From JBOFDK01 sp051650305 (GTDB lineage: Bacteria; Bacillota; Clostridia; Lachnospirales; Cellulosilyticaceae), in the NCBI GenBank assembly GCA_051650305.1, contig JBOFIT010000219.1, positions 1 to 5,211 on the forward strand: a stretch of 5,211 bases of DNA, in the 5' to 3' direction. The translations under genes and the position numbers were made by a program. Under the pieces are notes generated by a model. That model was not told the origin of the DNA, did not search any database, and saw only the letters and a program-made list of their open reading frames with translations. Numbering within the stretch: position 1 is the first letter of the stretch; each line of letters begins with the position of its first letter. This document shows, in pieces, positions 1 through 3,787 of the stretch.

Positions 1-167
1 CAGACCTTCGTGGCGTGGAACTTCCAGCGCATTTCATTACCTCTTCTCTAAGTCCTTATTATTCTTCGATGCCTACTACCTTAAGCATCGAAGATAGTAT
101 TTATCTTGTAGAAGCTTTCCAACTTTTCTTATTAACTACTGACCCTACGTATACACTTGGTTTTTAG
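1..167 (+). CDS. C-terminal fragment of an unidentified protein
   Basis: An open frame enters from the left edge (first full codon at 3) and ends at TAG 165-167, giving 54 residues. The other two + frames stop at 51 and 95, and the codon choice (CTT, TCT, ACT, GAA) matches the following genes, so this frame is the best coding candidate. The tail contains VELPAHFITSS, then PYYSS, then an acidic amphipathic helix (SIEDSIYLVEAFQLFL), and ends TYTLGF. A beta strand, a loop and a final helix loosely resemble the C-termini of zinc aminopeptidases of the M28/M42 type, but no catalytic residue can be assigned and I do not claim the family. A 10-bp inverted repeat lies inside the frame at 63-94. The strong hairpin at 177-220, ten bases after the stop, fits as its terminator. 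The identity is unknown. Confidence 0.5.
   Translation, partial: DLRGVELPAHFITSSLSPYYSSMPTTLSIEDSIYLVEAFQLFLLTTDPTYTLGF
63..94. repeat. 10-bp perfect inverted repeat inside the first gene
   Basis: TCTTCGATGC (63-72) and GCATCGAAGA (85-94) are perfect inverse copies around a 12-base spacer. No T-run follows, so it is not a convincing terminator. It may be chance within coding sequence. Confidence 0.4.
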
Positions 168-176
168 GAACTACAC

Positions 177-220
177 AAAAAAAGAGGGGCCATTGCCTCG
201 TGCAATAGCCCCTCTTTTTT
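177..220 (+). terminator. Strong intrinsic terminator, probably bidirectional
   Basis: The arms pair from A178/T220 through AGAGGGGC/GCCCCTCT and ATTGC/GCAAT to a five-base loop (197-201), with one C191-A207 mismatch. The + strand copy ends in six T. The opposite strand also ends in a T-run (177-183), and there the mismatch becomes a G-U wobble, so it could stop transcription in both directions. It follows the first gene by ten bases and ends 24 bases before the DUF2752 start codon. Eleven bases of the right arm recur in the serS terminator. Confidence 0.9.
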
Positions 221-244
221 GATTCTTTTATTTAGGAGGTTTTT

Positions 245-610
245 ATGCGTATTATCCCTCACAAACATCCTTTTCACCTAGGACGTCTTCTTCTTTATAG
301 CATTGCTCTTTTAGCGATTTACTCCCTAGACTTACATAAACTTATGTCCGAAAGCATCTGCTTTTGGTATAACACTTACGGTTTCCTGTGCCCTACTTGT
401 GGCGGCACACGTTCTTTTCTGCATTTCATGCACTTCAATTTCGTACAAGCTTTCCACTACAACAGTGCGCTCACTTTAGGTCTGTATCCTTTAGCCACTT
501 TTTTAGTATGCCAAGATAGCGTAAGCATCATCCTTAATTGCTTTTTCGGAAAGAAGCAACCTTCTTTACTACTTTTCTTTATGAATCTTTTTAATGGAAG
601 GGAGGTCTAA
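245..610 (+). CDS. DUF2752 family membrane protein
   Basis: This 121-residue protein carries the DUF2752 signature CPTCGGTR at residues 49-56, where Cys49 and Cys52 form a CxxC pair. It is followed by a helix and an AFHYN segment (69-73), equivalent to the family's conserved A..N stretch. Hydrophobic segments lie at about 14-30, 74-91 and 93-115, so it is a small membrane protein; the CxxC lies close to the membrane. The function of the family is not established, and metal binding or redox use of the cysteines would be a guess. The start has a good ribosome binding site (AGGAGG 234-239, five bases before ATG). The length is normal for the family. It is followed one base later by a second small membrane gene, so the two are almost certainly co-translated. 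No promoter fits between the preceding terminator and this start. Confidence 0.85.
   Translation: MRIIPHKHPFHLGRLLLYSIALLAIYSLDLHKLMSESICFWYNTYGFLCPTCGGTRSFLHFMHFNFVQAFHYNSALTLGLYPLATFLVCQDSVSIILNCFFGKKQPSLLLFFMNLFNGREV
600..605 (+). promoter_or_regulatory. Ribosome binding site deciding the start of the 57-residue gene
   Basis: GGGAGG lies six bases before ATG 612-614 and inside the last codons of the DUF2752 gene. An in-frame ATG at 594 would place this site within the coding region and has no good site of its own, so 612 is the preferred start. Confidence 0.75.
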
Positions 611-611
611 T

Positions 612-785
612 ATGTCTTTTTGGATACCTGTCTGCTTCATGTACATGACTTTCATTGTAGGACTTTTTCTTTATAAAGGTCGTTTCTCTACAGCTAAAGT
701 TTACAAGTACCTTCATTACCTTTACTTCCCTTTGTTTTTATTTACTGTTATTCTCTATTTACTATGGGGTATCTTACGCAACTAA
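612..785 (+). CDS. Small two-helix membrane protein, unidentified
   Basis: This is a 57-residue protein starting MSFWIPVCFM, ending at TAA 783-785. I do not recognise the family. Two hydrophobic stretches, about residues 4-21 and 37-54, are separated by a short basic, tyrosine-rich loop (YKGRFSTAKVYKYLHY), which suggests a membrane hairpin with the loop in the cytoplasm by the positive-inside rule. The ATG follows the DUF2752 stop codon by a single base and uses a ribosome binding site inside that gene, so the pair is translationally linked and the product may work beside the DUF2752 protein. Codon use matches its neighbour. An alternative start at 594 would add six residues (MEGRSN) but is not supported by a ribosome binding site. 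Confidence 0.65.
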   Translation: MSFWIPVCFMYMTFIVGLFLYKGRFSTAKVYKYLHYLYFPLFLFTVILYLLWGILRN

Positions 786-791
786 TGCCCC
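766..791 (+). terminator. Weak stem-loop over the stop codon, possible terminator
   Basis: GGGGTAT (766-772) pairs with ATGCCCC (785-791), with one U-G wobble and a 12-base loop. The tail is only T-rich (TTCCTCTT), not a clean U-run. It is the only hairpin seen between the convergent genes, so the end of this operon is poorly defined. Confidence 0.25.
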
Positions 792-797
792 TTCCTC

Positions 798-1223
798 TTA
801 GAAGCCTACACCCAACATAAGTACTAAGAAGAATAATTGTGGTAGTAAGCCTACAATCCCTAATGATAGGCCTGCAATCGCAAGCCCTCTATTGATAGCT
901 TTCATACCTACCCCACCAAAGATGATTGCTAGCACACAAGGAATTAATCCGAAAATTGGTAAACAGCACGTACATAAAATCCCTATAATCCCTAATACGA
1001 GGCTAGCGATGCCATACCCTTCACCAGTTCGATCTTCTGGTTTATCATAGTAACTTCCATAATCCTTATACATCCCTTTAGAATCCTGTACAGGTGGTAA
1101 AGGTTGTGTGCGATCATATGTATTTGCCTCCGTATAAGTTCCTGCTTTATAGCCATCTTCTGCTGATTCTTCTTTTACATAGTCAACATCAATGATTTTC
1201 TTTTGGTTATCGTTGTCTTGCAT
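798..1223 (-). CDS. DUF4190-type membrane protein
   Basis: This is a 141-residue protein. Residues 1-68 are polar, acidic and rich in Tyr, Asp and Pro, with no signal peptide, and look disordered. Residues 69-141 hold a GYGIASLVLGIIGIL strand, a CTCC cluster (84-87), an LAIIFGGVGMKAI segment and an RGLAIAGLSLGIVGLL repeat. This is the layout of the DUF4190 domain: two membrane helices that each begin with a small-residue-rich A(S/G)L-LGI motif, joined by a basic turn. The function of the family is not known; such proteins are usually predicted to face the cytoplasm with the disordered arm. The gene has a G-rich ribosome binding site (GGGGGA, about 1230-1235) and a promoter at 1260-1288. It lies downstream of the serS terminator and converges on the DUF2752 pair with a 12-base gap and no clear terminator of its own. 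Confidence 0.8.
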   Translation of the reverse strand: MQDNDNQKKIIDVDYVKEESAEDGYKAGTYTEANTYDRTQPLPPVQDSKGMYKDYGSYYDKPEDRTGEGYGIASLVLGIIGILCTCCLPIFGLIPCVLAIIFGGVGMKAINRGLAIAGLSLGIVGLLPQLFFLVLMLGVGF

Positions 1224-1259
1224 TCACGCTCCCCCTTTGTTTCAATTAGTATCCTCTCT

Positions 1260-1288
1260 ATTTTATAATATTTTTATTAAATATTCAA
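1260..1288 (-). promoter_or_regulatory. Sigma-A type promoter of the DUF4190 gene
   Basis: Read on the - strand, TTGAAT (1288-1283) is followed after 17 bases by TAAAAT (1265-1260). Each box differs little from TTGACA and TATAAT. The expected start is near 1253, giving a leader of about 30 bases with the ribosome binding site. It lies after the serS terminator, so the gene is probably expressed independently. Confidence 0.6.
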
Positions 1289-1330
1289 ACTTTTTAACCC
1301 GTAATATTTTTATTACTTTAGCTAGTCAAA

Positions 1331-1368
1331 AAATAAGAGACTATTACATGTGCAATAGCCTCTTTCTT
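1331..1368 (-). terminator. serS intrinsic terminator
   Basis: The hairpin starts directly after the serS stop codon. The stem runs from AAGAG/CTCTT through CTATT/AATAG to a four-base loop (1348-1351). Two positions that are A-C mismatches on the + strand (1340/1359 and 1346/1353) become U-G wobbles in - strand RNA, and a T-run (1333-1328) follows on that strand. This supports termination of serS rather than of a + strand transcript. Confidence 0.85.
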
Positions 1369-2646
1369 CTATTTAGATGTGATTTTTTCGATGCCACCCA
1401 TGTATGGACGTAATGCTTCTGGAATAATGATAGAACCATCTTCTTGTTGGAAGTTCTCAAGGATAGCTGCTGTTGTACGACCTACAGCAAGTCCACTACC
1501 ATTTAATGTGTGTACAAATTGTGCTTTATCTTTGATGTCGTTCTTAAACTTGATATTTGCACGTCTTGCTTGGTAGCTTTCGAAGTTTGAACAGCTAGAG
1601 ATCTCTACATAGCGACCGTAGCTTGGCATCCATACTTCAATGTCGTATGTCATCGCTGAGCTAAATCCTAAGTCTCCTGTACAAAGTCTTACGACACGGT
1701 ATGGAAGACCAAGAGTCTTTAAGATAGCTTCTGCATCATTTGTAAGCTTTTCTAATTCTTCATATGAATCTTCAGGTTTAGCGAACTTTACAAGCTCTAC
1801 TTTATTGAATTGATGCTGACGGATGATTCCTCTTGTGTCACGACCAGCTGAACCAGCTTCTGCACGGAAACATGCTGTATATGCACAGTGTTTAATTGTA
1901 AGATCATCTCCAGATAAGATCATATCTCTGTACATATTTGTTACTGGTACTTCTGCTGTTGGTACTAAGAAGTACTCTGTACCTTGTACTTTGAACGCAT
2001 CATCTTCGAACTTTGGAAGCTGACCTGTACCAGTCATACTTGCACGGTTTACCATTTGTGGTGGAAGTACTTCTGTGTAACCATGCTTGTCCACATGCAT
2101 ATCTAACATAAAGTTTGTAAGGGCACGCTCAAGTCTAGCACCTAAACCTTTGTAGATAGTAAAACGTGAACCTGTCACTTTTGCAGCTTTTTCGAAATCT
2201 AAGATATCTAAGTCTTCTCCAAGGTCCCAGTGTGCTTTTACTTCGAAGTCAAACTGTCTTGGTTCACCAACTTTTCTAAGTTCTATATTATCCTCATCAG
2301 TAGCACCTACTGGCACTTGTGGATTTGGTGTATTTGGAATGCTTAGGATGATTGCTTCGATTTGTGCTTCTACTTCTTTTACTTCTGTATCCATTGTTTT
2401 GATTTCTTCAGAAAGTGTCTTCATCTCTGCTAAAATCTCTGTTACATCTTTACCTTCTTTTTTAAGCATAGGTACTTGCTTAGATACAGTATTTTGTTTG
2501 CTCTTAAGTACTTCTACTTCTGCTAAAAGCTCACGTCTTTTTGTATCTAATGCTAAGAAACCTTCTAAATCGTATTTACCGCTTCTTTTTTCAAGAGCAG
2601 CTTTTACACCTTCAAAATTACTACGTAGTTCTTTGATATCTAACAT
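1369..2646 (-). CDS. serS: Seryl-tRNA synthetase
   Basis: This 425-residue protein is full length for bacterial SerRS, a cytoplasmic class IIa synthetase that charges tRNA-Ser, and tRNA-Sec where present, with serine using ATP. Residues 1-105 form the tRNA-binding domain, with a long antiparallel coiled-coil arm (about 30-100, rich in Lys and Glu heptads). The catalytic core follows: the serine-contacting TAE motif at 230-232; motif 2 at about 259-285 (FRAEAGSAGRDTRG then QHQFNKVE); and motif 3 at about 384-416 (GLAVGRTTAAILEN, then PEALRPYMGG). All expected motifs are present and nothing suggests inactivation. ATG 2646-2644 is preceded by AGAGGTGA at a normal distance, and the protein begins MLDIKELRSN, typical of the family. 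Expression is controlled by the T-box leader upstream. The gene appears monocistronic, ending in its own terminator two bases after the stop. Confidence 0.98.
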   Translation of the reverse strand: MLDIKELRSNFEGVKAALEKRSGKYDLEGFLALDTKRRELLAEVEVLKSKQNTVSKQVPMLKKEGKDVTEILAEMKTLSEEIKTMDTEVKEVEAQIEAIILSIPNTPNPQVPVGATDEDNIELRKVGEPRQFDFEVKAHWDLGEDLDILDFEKAAKVTGSRFTIYKGLGARLERALTNFMLDMHVDKHGYTEVLPPQMVNRASMTGTGQLPKFEDDAFKVQGTEYFLVPTAEVPVTNMYRDMILSGDDLTIKHCAYTACFRAEAGSAGRDTRGIIRQHQFNKVELVKFAKPEDSYEELEKLTNDAEAILKTLGLPYRVVRLCTGDLGFSSAMTYDIEVWMPSYGRYVEISSCSNFESYQARRANIKFKNDIKDKAQFVHTLNGSGLAVGRTTAAILENFQQEDGSIIIPEALRPYMGGIEKITSK

Positions 2647-2725
2647 TTCACTTCACCTCTTATTAAAATAGTTTTATTTTTGTTTGGGTAGTACTTTAGT
2701 AAGAAACCAGGTCTAGCTTTGAGCC

Positions 2726-2792
2726 TACCAACATAACCATCTGCTTTCAGCAGCTGTCGCAATACTACGTATTGCTTTACGTTATGTTGGTA
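2726..2792. repeat. 12-bp inverted repeat enclosing two hairpins (three-way junction)
   Basis: TACCAACATAAC (2726-2737) and GTTATGTTGGTA (2781-2792) are perfect inverse copies. Between them lie two local hairpins: CTGCT/AGCAG (2741-2745 and 2749-2753, three-base loop) and GCAATAC/GTATTGC (2759-2765 and 2769-2775, three-base loop). As RNA or single-stranded DNA it would fold into a three-way junction. Confidence 0.85.
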
Positions 2793-2856
2793 ATGTCCAC
2801 AAAGCAAATATAAATGCTTACTGGCGTAAGCGCTTACATTTGCTTTGTGGACATTA
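2791..2856. repeat. 19-bp perfect inverted repeat with nested hairpin
   Basis: The arms at 2791-2809 and 2838-2856 (core TGTCCACAAAGCAAAT) are perfect inverse copies over 19 bases. The 28-base spacer holds GCTTAC (2816-2821), a four-base loop, GTAAGC (2826-2831) and a second GCTTAC (2832-2837), which can pair in alternative ways. It abuts the T-run of the T-box terminator and shares two bases with the neighbouring 12-bp repeat. Confidence 0.9.
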
Positions 2857-2896
2857 AAAAACGTCCTTTTACCTACACTAAGTAGATAAAAGGACG
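2856..2896 (-). terminator. T-box regulated terminator of serS
   Basis: On the - strand CGTCCTTTTATCTAC (2896-2882) pairs fully with GTAGGTAAAAGGACG (2876-2862), with one U-G wobble and a five-base loop, and six T follow (2861-2856). Its 5' arm shares bases 2889-2896 with the antiterminator, so only one of the two can form. Confidence 0.93.
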
Positions 2897-3110
2897 AGTA
2901 TATGCTCGTGGTGCCACCTTTATTCATCAAATCTAAGATTCGACCTCTTATTGCTATAAAGGGCAATCCCCTCCTGATTCATCACCAGAAGCTCCGAAAG
3001 CGGACCACTTAAGTGTATTTACTAGTTCTCACCACCCACTAGCTCTCTGAAAAACACTGCCTAAGCTTTTCTTTCATCATCGCTTATATACCTTATTAAA
3101 CTCTCATATG
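2856..3110 (-). ncRNA. T-box riboswitch controlling serS
   Basis: The leader senses tRNA-Ser charging: uncharged tRNA stabilises the antiterminator and lets transcription reach serS. The antiterminator (2921-2889) is textbook: AAAGG, the seven-base bulge UGGCACC (2916-2910), then ACGAG/CUCGU around a six-base loop, then CCUUU. The bulge's UGGC would pair with a tRNA end GCCA, matching the G discriminator base known for tRNA-Ser. Upstream, stem I starts around GAUGAUGAAAG (about 3082-3072), contains CAGAGAG before the hairpin CTAGT/ACTAG (3042-3038 and 3026-3022), and has pairing of GUGU with ACAC below it. A further hairpin pairs CGAATC with GATTTG just before the antiterminator. Serine codons on the 3' side of stem I are AGC (2993-2991) and UCC (3004-3002); I could not settle which is the specifier. 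Confidence 0.95.
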
Positions 3111-3116
3111 CACACA

Positions 3117-3145
3117 ATTATATATGATTGTTATGTAAATTTCAA
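3117..3145 (-). promoter_or_regulatory. serS promoter
   Basis: On the - strand TTGAAA (3145-3140) is followed after exactly 17 bases by a perfect TATAAT (3122-3117). Transcription should start near 3110, shortly before stem I of the T-box, giving a leader of about 460 bases. Confidence 0.85.
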
Positions 3146-3189
3146 GGAATGTTTCTTCCTATAAGTTAAAAGTTTTTTTATGAGATGTG

Positions 3190-3297
3190 TATAAAGCATC
3201 GTTAAGTGGTCCATACTATCATTGTACCAAGTGTGAGGTACATCGCTAAATCCCCCCTCAACCTAGATTCCCTCCCCCGGAGTCTAGGTTATTTTTT
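3190..3297 (+). ncRNA. Possible small RNA or orphan leader ending in a terminator
   Basis: A good + strand terminator (3260-3297) sits where no + strand gene precedes it, so some short transcript probably ends there. A weak promoter candidate is TTAAAA (3166-3171), 18 bases, TATAAA (3190-3195), which would start the RNA near 3202 and make it about 95 bases. Inside is a hairpin TGTACC/GGTACA (3223-3228 and 3237-3242, eight-base loop) and a C-rich stretch (3252-3257). Eleven bases (3202-3212) are the inverse copy of 3002-3012 in the T-box. No known riboswitch class was recognised. It could instead be a relic or the end of antisense readthrough. Confidence 0.3.
3260..3297 (+). terminator. Orphan intrinsic terminator in the serS-adhE intergenic region
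   Basis: AACCTAGATTCC (3260-3271) pairs with GGAGTCTAGGTT (3279-3290), 12 pairs with one U-G wobble and a seven-base C-rich loop, followed by ATTTTTT. The wobble exists only in + strand RNA (it is an A-C mismatch on the other strand), and the T-run is on the + strand, so it acts rightward. Confidence 0.8.
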
Positions 3298-3521
3298 ATG
3301 CTTTATTATCCCTTCTTTCTTTATTATATATTCAGTGGTTATATGTATTTATTTTTTGTTTTCACAATTTTTATATTATATTTAGACTTCTTTTTGTTCA
3401 TATCGCTATATACTCCTCTTTATAGTATTTGTTACATATGTTATTTTATTTAAGTTCCAAGGGTTTGATTACCTTTTTTTGCTTGTTTTATGATTTTAGA
3501 CGACATAATGTGTTTTGTTTT
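3298..3521. other. AT-rich spacer with no gene
   Basis: About 220 bases of very AT-rich DNA with many T-runs. No coding frame of useful length, RNA gene or repeat was found. One 20-codon lysine-rich - strand frame (3401-3339) has an upstream AAAGAGGAG but looks like chance. The stretch may simply insulate the orphan terminator from the adhE control region. Confidence 0.6.
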
Positions 3522-3539
3522 TTGTTATTAATTTAACAT
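3522..3539. promoter_or_regulatory. Putative Rex operator 1
   Basis: TTGTTATTAATTTAACAT matches 12 of the 14 specified positions of the Rex consensus TTGTTAANNNNTTAACAA. It ends seven bases before the -35 box of the adhE promoter. Rex is the NADH/NAD+-sensing repressor known to control adhE genes in Clostridia. Binding here is inferred from sequence only. Confidence 0.7.
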
Positions 3540-3546
3540 ATTTATA

Positions 3547-3575
3547 TTGACACTTTTTTAACACTATGCTACTAT
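3547..3575 (+). promoter_or_regulatory. adhE promoter with extended -10
   Basis: A perfect TTGACA (3547-3552) is followed after 17 bases by TACTAT (3570-3575), and TG at 3567-3568 makes this an extended -10. Start is expected near 3582, giving an adhE leader of about 205 bases. A perfect TATAAT at 3741-3746 could be a second, nearer promoter but has no convincing -35 box. Confidence 0.7.
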
Positions 3576-3658
3576 TAGCTCATGGAACAGAAAAAGTTAG
3601 CACAAGCGAAGATTACAAAGAATTTTTCATAAAGTTCTCTCTATTTTTTTCACTTGGG

Positions 3659-3676
3659 GTGTTAAATTTCTAACAA
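3659..3676. promoter_or_regulatory. Putative Rex operator 2
   Basis: GTGTTAAATTTCTAACAA also matches 12 of 14 specified positions of the Rex consensus, with mismatches at different positions from operator 1. It lies about 80 bases downstream of the predicted adhE start of transcription, so a bound repressor could block elongation or form a loop with operator 1, 137 bases away centre to centre. Confidence 0.65.
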
Positions 3677-3787
3677 AGTCATTTTGCACAATATTTTCTC
3701 TTCTATATTTTCAACAAGTCGAGACATACTAAACAAAGATTATAATTAAAACACATATATTAAGGAACTTTTAAGGAGGAATTTATA

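Larger units (their letters stand above)
2662..2859. mobile_element. Possible small inserted palindromic element in the serS leader
   Basis: This stretch separates the T-box terminator from the serS ribosome binding site and contains two adjacent perfect inverted repeats with nested hairpins. The 7-base direct repeat ATTAAAA occurs at 2662-2668 and 2853-2859. Removing one copy plus the intervening DNA (191 bases) would leave the terminator T-run followed almost at once by AATAAGAGGTGA, a normal compact T-box-to-gene junction. That suggests insertion, but the repeat is AT-rich and its right copy overlaps the palindrome. The outermost ends are not inverted copies of each other, so it is not a classical terminal-repeat MITE. 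No transposase is encoded. An original RNA domain of the leader is the alternative. Confidence 0.4.

Noticed and set aside
1192..1413. 73-codon + strand open frame
   Set aside because: It is a shadow over the DUF4190 start, its promoter and the serS terminator, with no ribosome binding site.
2726..2792. attC-like recombination site in the palindrome
   Set aside because: The arms do not fit the GTTRRRY / RYYYAAC core sites and there is no gene cassette or integrase nearby.
2640..2966. 108-codon - strand open frame overlapping the serS start
   Set aside because: It runs through the T-box antiterminator, the terminator and both palindromes, has no ribosome binding site, and overlaps serS. Its last 40 codons lie in the palindromic insert and do not match a family I recognise.
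3202..3243. 13-codon - strand frame (MYLTLGTMIVWTT) with a G-rich site upstream, slightly like tiny hydrophobic toxins
   Set aside because: It is too short for known type I toxins of Firmicutes, and the G-rich site is just the complement of the C-rich terminator region.
3251..3282. G-quadruplex on the - strand (runs of G opposite the C-rich stretch)
   Set aside because: The G-runs are unevenly spaced with a long loop, and the hairpin terminator explains the region better.
3339..3401. 20-codon lysine-rich - strand frame (MNKKKSKYNIKI...) with AAAGAGGAG upstream
   Set aside because: The spacing from the site to ATG is long (about 11 bases), the composition is what AT-rich DNA gives by chance, and no promoter is clear.
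3428..3446. Third Rex-like site (TTGTTACATATGTTATTT)
   Set aside because: Only the left half fits; the right half lacks the TTAACAA pattern.
3582..3632. 16-codon frame in the adhE leader as a leader peptide
   Set aside because: It starts at the predicted transcription start with no ribosome binding site and has no run of regulatory codons.
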